Source of the DNA: Anastatus disparis
Taxonomy: Eukaryota; Arthropoda; Insecta; Hymenoptera; Eupelmidae
NCBI GenBank assembly: GCA_017163975.1
Contig: JAFFSR010000309.1
Span: 2,495,001-2,559,000, forward strand
Reading direction: 5' to 3'
DNA length: 64,000 nt
Position numbers and translations under genes: made by a program. Below are positions 1 through 12,442 of the stretch, piece by piece (positions within the stretch are counted from its first letter, which is position 1; each line of letters begins with the position of its first letter). The notes beneath the pieces are model-generated. The model ran no database searches. It was not told where the DNA came from and saw only the letters and a list, made by a program, of their open reading frames with translations.

Positions 1-19
1 TAAAAGGAATTGTGGAATT

Positions 20-530
20 TTTAATTAAAGCCCTCGAATTCACAAATCATAATCATAACTGACGCTCTTTCAATTCACGATTACATTTTGATTTCTTAAT
101 TGAAATTTATTTAATTAAGGATTCCTTTTGATTTTGGAATTAAAGCCCTTTCAATTCACGATTAAATTTTGATTTCTTAATTGAAATTTATTTAATTAAG
201 AATTCCTTTTGATTTTGGAATTAAAGCCCTTTCAATTCACGATTACATTTTGATTTCTTAATTGAAATTTATTTAATTAAGGATTCCTTTTGATTTTGGA
301 ATTAAAGCCCTTTCAATTCACGATTAAATTTTGATTTCTTAATTGAAATTTATTTAATTAGGAATTCCTTTTGATTTTGTAATTAAAGCCCTTTCAATTC
401 ACGATTACATTTTGATTTCTTAATTGAAATTTATTTAATTGAGAATTCCTTTTGATTTTTTAATTAAAGCCTTTTCAATTCACGATTAGCTTTTGATTTG
501 TTAATTAAAATATTTTTAATTATTAATTTA
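20..530. repeat. 81-bp tandem repeat array, about 6 copies
   Basis: The anchor CAATTCACGATTA recurs at 71, 152, 233, 314, 395 and 476, exactly 81 bp apart each time. The unit is AT-rich, built around TTAATTGAAATTTATTTAATT, and has no coding character. Copies alternate between two variants (GATTACATT and GATTAAATT, mostly with AAGGATTCC and AAGAATTCC), so the older unit may be a 162-bp dimer. The last copy is diverged and the array grades into simple AT-rich DNA by about 600. Confidence 0.95.
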
Positions 531-611
531 AAAGGAATTGTTAATTAAATAAAACTTTAATTACAAATTCAAAAATGATTCATGATTCAAATTTTTTAAT
601 TACTTTTTTCG

Positions 612-3090
612 CAACCCTGATAAAAGATCAGTACATTTTCACGACAGGATCACAAAGCTCATTTTGATTACAATATGAATGCTAGTGTATTTGTGTAGTA
701 AAACTTCATAAATTGCAATAGTTTGAATGTTTCGAAAAGTTCGCAGCTATTAAAAAAAACTATTCTTTTTAAATTTAAAGTAACATGAATTGCGTTTTAT
801 GATGGTTGTAATGCTAATAAGCAATCATCACAACTGATTAGCTTGCTATAGTCGTCATTTCTTTCTCTATCAAGATGTATTAATTTAAAGACAATTGTGT
901 GATAATTACATGTTTTATAAAAGTTATATAATGCGAACCAATTACATATGCATAGTTGTAAACATTATTACTAGATTCCGACGACAGTAATCGCTCTATC
1001 GAATTTCAAATTATCTTCTGATTCGATCCAAGACATTTTCAAGACTTTTCGTACATTATGGCTGTTATTAAGAGTTATAGATACCCTTAAATAAAATAAT
1101 CTACACTAGTAGAATACTGTTAATTACTGCCATTAATAATACAATAGAGTTAAGAATTTACAGAGGAAGTTAATAAATATTTTTTTTTTAACTAATGATT
1201 TATGAGCTTTTATAAAAGTTCAGTACATTTTCACGACAGGATCACAAAGCTCATTTTGATTACAATATGAATACTAGTGTATTTGTGTATTATAACTTCA
1301 TAAATTGCAATAGTTCGAATGCTTCGGAAAGTTCGTGACGATTAAAAAAAACTATACTTTTCAAATTTAAAGTAACATGAATTGCATTTTATGATGGTTG
1401 TAATGCTAATAAGCAATCATAATAACTGATTCGCTTGCTATAGTCGTCATTTCTTTCTCTATCAAGACGTATTAATTTGAAGACGATTTTGTATTTATTC
1501 GATGTTTTATCTGCAGTCATATAATCATAACAAATTTAATGAGCATAGTTTTTAACATTTTCACTAGATTCTGACAACAGTAGCCACTTTCGGATTGCGA
1601 ATTATATTTTATGCGGTTTAAGACTTTTTTACGACATTTTGTACGTTTTGACTGCTAATGAGACCTATCAATACACTTAAATAAAGTAATCCAAACAGAA
1701 AATTACTGCCGATGAAAATACAATTGAAATCTTTGAATTAACAAATAAAGTTTAGATAAATCTATTTTCTAAACTGTTTTATAAGCTTTTATAATAGTAC
1801 AGTAACTTTCCCCGACAGTATCTCATAGCTCATTTAGATTACTTTGTGTATTTGTTTACTAGAGCTTCATAAATTGTAATAGTTCGAAAGCTGCATAGTA
1901 TTTTAGCTATTCAAAATGGTATACCCTCTCGATATAAAATAACACAAATTAAGTTTCATAATATGACTAATGATAGAAAGCAATCATCACAACGTATTTG
2001 CTTGTTACAGTTGTTTTTTCTTTATTTGTTAGGACGTTGTAATTTAAAGACAATTGTGTGATAATTACATGTTTTATGAAAGTTATATAATGCAAATCAG
2101 TTACATATGCATAGTTGTAAACATTATTACTAGATTCCGACGAGAGTAATCGTTCGTTCTATCGAATTTTAAATTATGTTCTTATTCGATCCAAGACTTT
2201 TTCAAGACCTTCCGTACATTATGGCTGCTTTTGATAGTTATAGATACACCTTAATAAAGTAATCTACACTAGTAGAATACTGAAAATTTATGCTAATGAA
2301 AATACAATTTACAGCTTTTAATTTACAAATAGAGTTGATATAAATTTATGTTTCAACTGATGATTTATGAGCGTCTACAATAGTTCAGTACATTTTCACG
2401 ACAGTATCTTAAAACTCATTTAGATCACTATGTGTATTTGTGCAGTAGCGCTCCATAAATTGCAAAGGTTTGGAAGCTGCTAAGTGTTTGCAGCTATCAG
2501 AAAAAGCTATACTTTGTAGATGTTAAATAACAAATCAAGTTTCATAATGGGACTAATGATACAAAGCAATCATTACAACTAATTTGCTTACTATTGTCGT
2601 TTTTTTCTGTGTTAAGTCTTTGTAATTATGAAGACGGCTGTGTTATAATTAATTTCTTTATTTACAGTCATATAATGCGAGCAAGTTACATTTGTATAAC
2701 TGTAAACATCATCACTAAATTACTATGACAGTAATGACTTCCGATTTCCCCTCTTCGTAAGCTTAAGACATTTCCACAACACTGTACATTTCAAGGTCTA
2801 ATGAGCATTATTGATACACTCGAATATAGTATTTTACAACAGTTTAGTACTGACAATTATTGTCAATTAAAAAAACAATCGATAAATGTCACATTAAAAA
2901 TCAAGTTGATATAAAATTTTTTTTCTTTTTGAAGTAGTAATTTTGAGCTGATAATAACTTATTATATTATTACACATGTTGCTTGAAGCACATCCAGATG
3001 ATTATGTAGATTTGTGTAGCAGATCTTAATAAATAGCAATTTATCAAATGCTTACAGGAGTATGTAGGCATTTAGAATAACAATTATTTA
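612..3090. repeat. ~585-bp degenerate tandem repeat, 4-5 copies
   Basis: The block CAGTACATTTTCACGACAG, followed by a GTGTATTTGTG and CATAAATTGCAATAG segment, starts near 629, 1221, 1800 and 2386. A more diverged copy is near 2,955-3,050. Spacings are about 592, 579 and 586 bp. Other shared blocks include TAGATTCCGACGACAGTAATCG and AGCAATCATCACAACTGATT. No long open frame runs through it. It looks like a satellite or a long-period array of unknown origin. Confidence 0.85.
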
Positions 3091-3224
3091 TAAACCTTAA
3101 ACGACACAAATGAAGTTTTACAATGAGGCTGATGATAAAAGGCATTCTTCGCAATTAATTAAGCTGATATAGTCGTAGTTTCCTCTCTTAATTCAGTAGT
3201 ATTAAAATAACAGACAACTGTTTA

Positions 3225-6200
3225 TTTATGAGAGGTGTTATTCACAGTATTACGAGGAGAGCGAAAACCACAAAGAACCCTGCAGAAAGTGGTATATAGT
3301 GAGTATTTAGTATTCCTAAGTGTGGTTGCTTATAGTATAAAAGTTGAGTATCCCGAAATAAAGAAAAGTGTGCAGCTCAGCGTAATACTGCGACTTTATT
3401 CTAAATCATTATTGCGCTCAAGAATACAAACATGATTACCGCTGCAATACTGTTGGGAATCAAATTTGGTAATAAAACTATATCAAAATCATAATTTTAT
3501 ACAAATAATATTATTTTTATACGGGAAACACGTACACAGTAAAGAATAAACAGAATCCTACAGACAGTGGTCTATGCTGAGTATTTAGCATACAAAAGTG
3601 TGGCTAAATTTAAGTATTTCAGAATATAAAGAAGCGTTAAGTACAGCACCGTTATACAGTGATATTATTCTACATCATCATCACGCTTAAGAATACTCAC
3701 ACTATTACCATAATAATACTGTAAAAAATCTAATTTGTTAAAAAAACCATTTTAAAATTATAATTATATACGAATGATATTATTTTCATACTGGTAATAC
3801 GCACACAGTAAAGAATATACGAAACCCTACAGATAGCGGTCGATGCTGAGTATTTAGCATACAAACATACTGTAAAAAGCATACACTAAGTATCTTATAT
3901 ACACAAGTGTGGCTACCCATGACATTAAATTTAAGTATCCCAGAATATAAAGAAACGTACAGCTCAGCACCGCAATGCGACGACATTACTCTTAATCATT
4001 ATTGCGCTTAAGAATATACACATGATTATCGCGACAGTGCTGTAGAAAATCTCGGTTGGTGATTAAACCATATGAAATTCATAATTTTATACGAATTATA
4101 TTATTTCTAGGCAGGAATTATACAGCTACTAAAGACCATACAGAACCTTACATGAATTCGTCTATGCTTAGTATTTTGCATACGGAAGTGTGGCTACCTA
4201 TAATTACCGCTATGATGCTGCAGGAAATCTTAGTTTCTAATTAAATCATATTAAATTCATAATTTTATACTAATAATATTATTTACAGTCCGGAATCACA
4301 CAGATAGTGAAGATCATATAGAATCCTACTGAAAGTGGTCTATGCTTAGTATTTCCAATACGGAAGTGTGGCTACCTATGCAGCGATGCCGAAAGTGGCA
4401 GAGTCAGAGAGGGAAATTCAAAAATGTGTAAAAAAAAAGTATTAAAATAAATAGTTTTCAAAATTTGATAATTAATAAATAATTCTAAAAAATAAAGTTA
4501 CTATAACAAAATAATTTTTTTTCTATTTCTTACATTTTTTTGAGTTAAACAAAATTTTGTTAAACTCAAAAAAATGTAAAAAATTGAAAAAAAATTATTT
4601 TGTTATATTAAATTTGTTTTTTAGAATTATTTATTAATTATCAAATTTTGAAAACTATTTATTTTAATACTTTTTTTTACACATTTTCGAATTTCCCTCT
4701 CTGACTCTGCCACTTTCGGAATCGCTGTACCTATGACATAAAAGTTAAGTATCTCAGAATATAAAAAAGCTCAAATCTCATCACCGTAATACGGCGACAT
4801 AAATGTTAATAATTATCACCAATAGAAATATACATGATTATGGTCTTAATGCTGTAGAATATCTATATCAATAATCTAACATTCCAAATGATGAATTTCA
4901 TACCTGGTCTTTTTTTTACAGAATTCTTATACGTAGACTGATTAAACCGTGACGCAACTTAAAATTAATTCATGCTATGTAGCAATCATATCAAAATAAT
5001 GTTATTCAAGGTTTATGAGTAAGTAGCCCAGTTAAGAAATAGCGAGCGGCTGAGGACCGCAGTACAGCAAAAGGCTGTGAATTATAATCACTTATAGAAA
5101 TACACACCTGATTACCGCGACAATATCCTAGGAAATCTAAGTTAATAATTAAAGAATATTTAATTTTTAATCTAATACGAATCACATTTTTTATTGATGG
5201 GAAATACGCATATAGTGAAAACCATCACGAAACTAAAAGGTGGTAGTCTACACTGCGTATTAAGCATACTATAATGTGTCCATTTAAGGCTTATGCGTAA
5301 GTATCCTAGTTTATAAAATAGCGAGCGGCTTAGAACCGTAATACAGCGATATTATCCAAAATCATCATCGCGATGAAGGATATATACACTATTACTGCGA
5401 CAATGCTGCAGGGAATCTAATTTGGTGATTAAACCATATAAAATTCATAATTTACTATTAATAATACTATTTCTATACAGAAAATACGCACACAATAAAG
5501 AACATACAGGAACCTACAGGTAGTGGTCTATGCCGAGTATTTAGCATACGAAAGTGTGGCTACCTATGACATAAAAGTGAAGTATCCCAGAATATAGAAA
5601 AGCATGCAGTTTAGCACGGTTATATGGCGACATAAATGTAAACAATCATTGCTAATAGAATTTTACAGATAATTTTCGTTTTAATGTTGTAGGATATCTA
5701 TCTTAATGATTAAACAATGTAAATGATTTATTCCATATCAAGTCTTAATGATTAAATAATGAAAATGATTTATTACATATCAAGTGGATTTCTTTCCAAA
5801 AATCTTATATTCTGATAGATAAAACCTTAATGCAACCTAAAGAGAGCAGTCTATGCTGTGTATCAAGCATATCAAAATGTGGGTATTTAAGGTTATGCGT
5901 AAGTACTCGTGATTTCAAAACAGCTAGCAGTTGGGATCCCTAATACGGCAACATTCCTGTAAATTATCACTGCTCATCAACAGATATAGAATATTACTGC
6001 GACAGTGCTGTATAGTATCTCACTGGCTTATTGAAGAATATCAAACTCTTAACTTTATACGGATTTTATTTTTTATTGAAGTCAAATAAATGCAGTCAGT
6101 GAAAATCATGTTAAAACTGAAGGGTAGTGGTCTATGCTGCATATTACTCAAATGTAGCTATCAAATGCCTCTTGGTAAGTATCCTAGTTTATGAATAAGC

Positions 6201-6620
6201 AAACTGTTGCGCACTGTTACACGGCAACGGAATTGTGGATCGTCATTGCTAATGGAAGTATGCACATTAATACGACTACGATGCTCTAAGATATCGATCC
6301 TAAAACAATCTAAATGATTGATTTTATACCGAACTCATTTTTTACAAAATTTGTATATGCAGACAAAACCATAACGCAACTTTGAAAGAATAATCTATGC
6401 TGTGCATACTGAAGTATAACTACCTAATGCTTATGGGTGCATATCGCAGTTTATGAAACAAAAAGCAGAGCAGGATCGTAATACGGACGTAACTGTAAAC
6501 TATCATCGCTTATAGAAACATACAACTGATTACTGCGACAATGCTGTGGGTAATTTAAGTTCGTAATTAGACAATATACAAGTTTACAAACCTATTTCTA
6601 GGTAAAAACTTAAATTCTCA
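3225..6620. repeat. ~0.28-kb degenerate tandem array
   Basis: A block reading roughly GTGGTCTATGCTGAGTATTTAGCATAC recurs near 3290, 3565, 3834, 4152, 4336, 5244, 5525, 5848, 6129 and 6395. Spacing is mostly 265-320 bp (one 184). Companion blocks are an ATAATTTTATACNAATAATATTATT stretch and GTGTGGCTACCTATGACATAAAAGT. Short open frames inside are chance. The array is interrupted by the foldback MITE at 4381-4727. Copies are well diverged, so the array is old. Confidence 0.85.
4381..4727. mobile_element. hAT-type foldback MITE with 8-bp target duplication
   Basis: The element is almost entirely one palindrome. The left arm begins CAGCGATGCCGAAAGTGGC and the right arm ends with its near-perfect complement. 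The arms meet near 4,555 at AAAATTTTG with almost no loop. It is flanked by the 8-bp duplication TACCTATG (4373-4380 and 4728-4735). The uninterrupted target, GTGGCTACCTATGACATAAAAG, survives in another copy of the host array near 5,555. An 8-bp duplication and termini starting CAG are hallmarks of hAT. There is no coding capacity. Confidence 0.93.
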
Positions 6621-6826
6621 GTGAAATATGGTTCAAAAGTGTTGAAATTCATAGTTACATTTCCATGACACCAGCAATTTCTATATTTAGAATACTCTAC
6701 TCCCGTCCTATTTCCTTTATGGTATTAAAGACATGAAGTGGCAAGAAAATTTCACATACATCAATAACACTAACGTTTTTCTGAAAGAATCCAGTCAAAC
6801 ATACACTTAACATACGGCTATCAAAA
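6620..6826. repeat. Fragment of the long-period repeat seen at 14.75-18.0 kb
   Basis: The stretch containing GAAGTGGCAAGAAAATTTCA, then TCCAGTCAAACATACACTTA, resembles 17,545-17,800 and 15,160-15,260 in the same orientation. It marks the left edge of the long-period repeat region, into which the foldback and the 6.2-kb transposon were inserted. Confidence 0.6.
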
Positions 6827-7012
6827 GAAACGTGTAAACTACAAATGCCCAATCAACCGAAGCTAGATTATTAGAATATTATTTCAACTCATTTATTAAA
6901 TTATTTATTAGAAATTTATTCGACATTAATAATAAGTCAACTATTCCGAAATTATAACTGCATTAATAAACATAAAAATAAAATAGAAATCTATTTAACG
7001 GGAAACTACTAA

Positions 7013-7761
7013 CTAGGAGAGTAACCCTTGTTCGGGTCACAGATCTTGCTGAAACTGTGAGATATGGCTTATCTTATCTAAAAAACATGTTCCGCAAAGC
7101 CATTTTGTCTAACGTTTAGAAAATCCAGAGATATTGTATTTACTTGAATCTGAATTTTGTCGTTTTTCTTAAAAAACTCTATTTTTTCATTCGTCGAAGA
7201 ACTGATTAAATATTCTCCTTGCTACAAATTAAAGATATTAAAAAATAAATAATTTTTTAAATTAGAAGCATATTTTAATGTCTAACATATAATTTATTAA
7301 CTTACCTAGAATGTACAGCTATTCGCATCAACATGACTTGAAAACAATTAATTCAAACAACGCTGCTGAATATCTGGAAATAAATACAAAGAATCAACAT
7401 TCTTATGATTAAAAACATAATATGTAATTTAAATTTATAATAAATTATATACTTATCTAATATTTTCATCTGATCGCTTTTTAATCCAAGGAAAAGTAAG
7501 ATTTAATAACTTTATGTAATCTTGCTTTTTCTCTCCTGCATCACATTTTCACCTCCTTTTTTATAAAATTAAAAAACTATAACTGGTTTAAAAAACAATC
7601 AAAATAATAAATACATGCTGCTTCAGATCTGAAAAAAAATTAAGAATTAAAAGTTTTGTAAATAAAAACATAACCTAAACTGATTTTTAGCTTTCTTATT
7701 TGTATATAAAATTCTAGCAGACAACGACCACTTGTTGAAAAAAATCAATAATGTTGGGACT
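7013..7761. repeat. Left ~750-bp terminal inverted repeat
   Basis: The complement of 12443-13190 matches this segment base for base over long stretches, up to the inner edge GTTGGGACT at 7753-7761. Only scattered substitutions and 1-2 bp changes are visible by eye, for example CTTGTTCGGG against CTTATCCGGG near the outer end. Similarity this high over 750 bp implies a recent origin or gene conversion between the arms. Confidence 0.93.
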
Positions 7762-8781
7762 ACATATATATGGTATACACCTGCGCAGTGATGGTTACAT
7801 AGATGTAGTTCTTATATGATGTTATGACCCAACCTCTAATCCATAGACTATGGATGGAGGCAGAGGGCCTTTTACGGATATTGCAAACGTGGGTAGGCTC
7901 TGAGTTCGGTACTGCATGAAGAGAACGAAAAGAAATGATCCCTTGGCTTAGGGCCGGTGGAACATACATACTTCCTGGGGCCCTTCTTCCATCAACCAAA
8001 TGCGCCCTCTCGTTGTTGCGATGGCTGATGCAATTCGGAGTTCAGTTGTCTGTTGCGACTGATTGCGCAATTCGGATCCATGGAGGTGTGCTTTGCTTAT
8101 GGTTGCAATTGATGGTGCAATATTATATAGTTGGGGGAATCGATGGCGCATTATTGCACCACGTGGTGGTGGTTGTGGCCGTTAACTAGCTTTGGGATGC
8201 TCTTCTTTTGTTGGGCGCAGTTATGTTACACAATCTTGTGTAGGTAGCTTAAGTTTATCTGTGATTTGGGGTCGGGCCTTAACAATAAAACTGAAATTGC
8301 GCCATCTAGCGACTGGAGCAAAGATTTGAATGTACAAATTTTAAATTTTTAAGTTTTATATTTAACTGTCAAGAAATAGAACATTATTAGCTCGTGCATC
8401 AAAAGAAAATATTTCATATCAGTTTCATATTTAATATCAATATTATAATTTTTAATTCTTCTATTATATTTATTTTTTTTTTTTGTTCTTTTATTTGTTT
8501 GTTTAATTCTTAACTTTTTCAAGTATTATTAATTGTGTAAGTCGAATTAGTTTCTTTTATTATTTCCTTCCTTTAATCAATATTTGAAGCTTTTACACTT
8601 CTATTTATTTATAATCATTTATTTATATAGATTTTTACATTTTGCATTATTATTTGCAACATTTCATAAATTCAGACTTTTTATTTAATCAATTAATTAA
8701 AAATTTTAGTTTTTTAGATATTTTATATAAAGATTTTTCGATTTTATAATAGAGTATCGATATAATCAATATTAAATTTTT
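7762..8781. other. Transposon internal 5' region, partly GC-richer
   Basis: This is the segment between the left inverted repeat and the transposase start. 7,830-8,290 is less AT-rich than its surroundings and has short open frames on both strands that look like chance. It contains an imperfect hairpin around TCCATAGACTATGGA (7842) and repeated GATGG/GCAATT words at 8,020-8,150. 8,330-8,780 is AT-rich and probably holds the promoter and 5' UTR. No product is recognised. Confidence 0.5.
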
Positions 8782-11064
8782 ATGATGGTTTCGTTGGAAG
8801 AGATAGAGGTTGGTACAGAAGATGTTGTACCAAATAAAATAATCACTGCGAGTATTCATGAATGTTTTAAGATTTTAAAAGAACAAAATATTATTGGCAG
8901 TGAACCGATTGAATATTATTCAAAAATTGTTGCAAAATTAAGTAGAGAAATGATCGATTTAATTATACAATTTATCGTAAACATTCAAATTGTTCAAGAG
9001 GAGGAACTCTTTACTTTTGATGATTCAAATTTAATAGAAGAAATGAATATTGATGTAAGCGAGCATGTTGAAAGTTCAGAATCAGATAGTGCATCAGGTA
9101 AGTACTTTAATTATTCACTTTTTATTATTTAAATTTAAACTATAATTTGTAATACATTAAAATAATAAATATTTTAAGAATCATTATAAATGTTTTTAAT
9201 AGAAAATAAATACGAGTAATTGTTATTAATAGTGCATATCTGTTTGTAAAGTAAATAAACAATACACACTCTAGCTCACTGTAACACATTGGCATGTATA
9301 CATAATATAAATATAAATAGAATAAGGTTAATAAAGTAATATATAATAATATAATTTCAAATATTAATCTTTACAAACTATTAGAAATATGAACTCAATT
9401 AGAATTTTTAAATAAAACCATATTTCTGCACAAAAATGGTAAAATTTCCTTTCGATTTTATACTTTAAAAATGTTCTGAAACTTCTATAATGCCTTTTCA
9501 TTTTGCAATTATTGAAAAAAAGATTATTCTTATTCTTTTTCTATAGAAAAGTTATTTTAATTGTTATGAGTATAATACAATTTATATTTAATAGAAATTT
9601 CATAATAATAAATAAGTATTATATGATTTATTGAATATTTTATTAATTAATTTTTTTATAGAATCTCATCCATTATCCAGTCAAACATCCAGTTATGAAC
9701 CTGAAGAAAAAAAAGCGAAAGGATGGGAAATGATACCTTTAGAGAAAAAAATTGAAGCAGTAAATTTGCAAAGGGAGCATCCTAACTGGAGCTTCAAAAC
9801 ACTCCAAACTCATATAGGTTACTGTCTGACCAGGAAAGATGAGTTGATTCGATGGAAAAAAGAGATTGTCAATGGTGGAACAAGATTCAATAAGAGCAAA
9901 ATAATTAAAACTTGGGTCTATGACCGATTTGTAGAAGCTCGTTCTCTGAACATCCCTGTAACCTCTAGGAATTTACAGGAATGGGCTTTACAAAGTGCCA
10001 TGCAATTTACAACTGGAGATTTCACTTTTAATGCTTCTTTGAATCGGGTTAACAAATTTAAAAGAGAGTTCAGAATCGAACAAAGAAAAATCACTAAATA
10101 TATTGAGCAAACTGAACATAAATCATTGGAAGAATTAAAAGTTAAAAGTGAATGCTTTCTAGCAGAATGTCGTACGATAACGTCAAGTTTCAATAAAGAT
10201 TTTATCATCAACACAGACCAAATGGGCTGTGAATACAGGACTAATGTTCAACGAACCTTAGAGCATGTTGGAGAAAAGATTGTGGAGGCTTATATTGGAG
10301 ATATTAACAAAGTAAGCCATACATATACTACACAATATTCTGTGACAGCATCAGGCAAGTTATTGCCAAAAGTTTTCTTATGTTTCCAAGAACCTTCTAG
10401 AAAATTTGGTCCAAGGATTAAAAAAGACATAGAAAAGTATTCCAATGAATTTGGAAATGTTTACATTACCTGTTCCAAATCTGGAAAACTGACTACATCT
10501 TTGGTTGATGAATACTTGAAGAATGTTTTACAGGAATACGTTAAAGATAGACGATTTGTACGCATTCTGAATAATTGGAGTGGGCAGAAACAGTCAAACC
10601 TATACAAAAAATTTTTAACTCAGGACGGAGAACCTAGCTGTACATTGAAATACATTCCAGTGGGTTGCACAGCTTACTGTCAACCTTTGGATACTTATTT
10701 GCATCGACAAATTAAGTTATTCATAAAAAAAATTCTAAATTGTACCTACCTTCTATAAAATCAAAGGCAAATAAACTCAAGGGAGGATGCAATTAAAATC
10801 CATGCCATTATTCATAGGCAATTATCAGCTCCTTTATTCACAAGAATGATTCAATATTCTTGGTTTTCAGCTCAATTAATTAGTGACAGGGATGTTTTCA
10901 TGAATGTCAACAAAGTCTGCTTTTCACAAGCAATAAATTCTAAATGTAATTGTGGACTGGTTTCATTTGTAAGATGTGCATGGTGTCGAGAACAGTTCTG
11001 CTTCGTTTGTTTTTATGATTTAAGCCATCCATTCCACTGCAGCCACTATTTTTCAAACGTTTAA
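8782..11064 (+). pseudogene. Two-exon pogo/CENP-B-like DDE transposase with a premature stop
   Basis: Exon 1 is 8782-9097 and exon 2 is 9662-11064. The intron begins GTAAGT at 9098 and ends TTTTTTTATAG at 9661; the phase matches (a split GAA codon). The model has 573 codons including the final stop. Exon 1 encodes an acidic N-terminus. Exon 2 has a helix-turn-helix-like region (EKKIEAVNLQREHPNWSFKT), then a DDE fold: NTDQMG (Asp at 10216), YSVTASGKLLPKVFLCFQE, LNNWSGQ and CTAYCQPLD (Asp at 10690). The residue aligned with the pogo LDNxxGH aspartate is Asn (codon 10570-10572). A single TAA at 10756-10758 interrupts the frame. Beyond it the same frame runs on to a Cys-rich tail (CNC, CAWC, CFVC, HPFHC), likely zinc-binding. 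It is probably inactive. Family assignment rests on motifs only. Confidence 0.82.
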
Positions 11065-11270
11065 ATTTATTATTATCTTTTTTTATTATTATTATTATTA
11101 TGGTTGTTTTTTTTATTATAATATTGTTTTGATAATAAAAAATTTTATAATTCAAAATAAAATAATTATTAACCCTTAATCATTATGACATTAATTTATG
11201 ATTCAAGCATTTTGAAATGATTTAAAATTAAAATTCTCTGAAAGCCATAAGAACCGAAAAAGATATTTAA
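11065..11270. other. Transposase 3' flank
   Basis: AT-rich sequence with a TTATTATTATTATTATT run at 11,086-11,101 and several AATAAA-like words (for example 11,132-11,165) that could serve for polyadenylation. Nothing else is seen. Confidence 0.4.
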
Positions 11271-11655
11271 CAGCAGGCCGGAGTAGAATCTGATACCGAC
11301 TAAGTAAAAATTGAGTTTTTTGTTATTTACTCAAGTATTAATCGGTGTATCTTCAAATTAGAGGTTGAGCGCAATAGATATTATTATTATGAACATCTAT
11401 GCACAAGAAAAAAAAATTCTATTGCTTTGTTTTTTAGAAAAGTAAGGAACGCCGAAGTAAAAGTTTATGTTTATAATATTTTCGCGTTCCTTACTTTTCT
11501 CAAAAACAAATCAGTAGATTTTTTTTTTCTTGTGCATACATATTTGTAATAATAATATCTATTGCGCTTAACCTTCAAATAGCAGATACACCAATTGATA
11601 CTTGAGTAAATAACAAAAATCTCAATTAGACAAGGACAGCGAATCCGGCCTGCTC
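11271..11655. mobile_element. TTAA-flanked foldback MITE (GAGCAGG family)
   Basis: Left end CAGCAGGCCGG and right end CCGGCCTGCTC are each bounded by TTAA (11267-11270 and 11656-11659). The arms are complementary over most of their length, meeting near 11,465 around GCGTTCCTTACTTTTCT. The inner parts share TTGTTATTTACTCAAGTAT, GCGCAATAGATATTATTATT and a GCACAAGAAAAAAAA block. The TTAA duplication suggests a piggyBac- or Kolobok-type transposase in trans. It is inserted downstream of the transposase gene of the host transposon, so it is younger than that element. Confidence 0.88.
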
Positions 11656-11659
11656 TTAA

Positions 11660-12442
11660 CATACTTTTTTCTCTACGTAAATATAAGTATATTCTTTTTA
11701 AATCAGTATTCAAAATTTTTTGAAAATTGTATACACATCATTTTGTAAAAATGATAAATAGATACATACGTTTTTATTCTGTAAAAAATACAAGAAGCCT
11801 GTAACAATATATAAAATCATATATGAATAAATATAAATGTAAATATTGCACTTTAAGAAACGACTTCTTAACTATATTTTTAAATTATTTTGTTTTAGAA
11901 AATGATAAAAATCCATAACCAGATCTCTTGCTCCATAGTGATAAACTATATGGCGATATATTTATTCGGCACATTGATTTCTTATCTCCTGTCTTGGTGA
12001 TAAAACGTTGTGCAATTCGCTAGAGAAACAGCCGGTGCTTTTAATACATAATGAAAAACTTGACACACTTTATGAATATACATATATAAATAATCAAATT
12101 ACAAATTTTTTTTTATTACGTTTAATTTAAAAATGTAAGTACGTATTACGTACAATACTTTATATTCGTTTTAAATTTTTTCGATTTGTGTTTATGATAA
12201 AAACACAAAGTGAGTTTTACATCATGCTTTAGCAGAAACAAGATGGTAAAAAAAATATTTTGCACTACAGCTGCGTTTTTTTGGTAATCGTTTAGCCTCA
12301 TTTTCAATGAGTCTACATTCACATAAACGTATATGCGCAGGCGCAAGCCTGCACGACTGTCGAAGTCGAAGCTAGAAGGTGCCGAGATGAAAAGTAATGA
12401 TTCGCGCTTGCGCAATACAAGGGGGTAACACATGGTCCCTAC
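11660..12442. other. Transposon internal 3' region
   Basis: AT-rich and mostly featureless. 12,320-12,440 is less AT-rich, with a small hairpin around GCGCAGGCGCAAGCCTGC. No convincing gene; the minus-strand open frame here has no recognisable motif. Confidence 0.4.

Noticed and set aside
1..530. CRISPR-like regular repeat spacing
   Set aside because: The units are contiguous tandem copies with no unique spacers, in eukaryotic DNA.
7760..8189. Overlapping open frames at 7.8-8.2 kb
   Set aside because: No conserved motif, overlapping on both strands; likely composition effect within the transposon 5' region.
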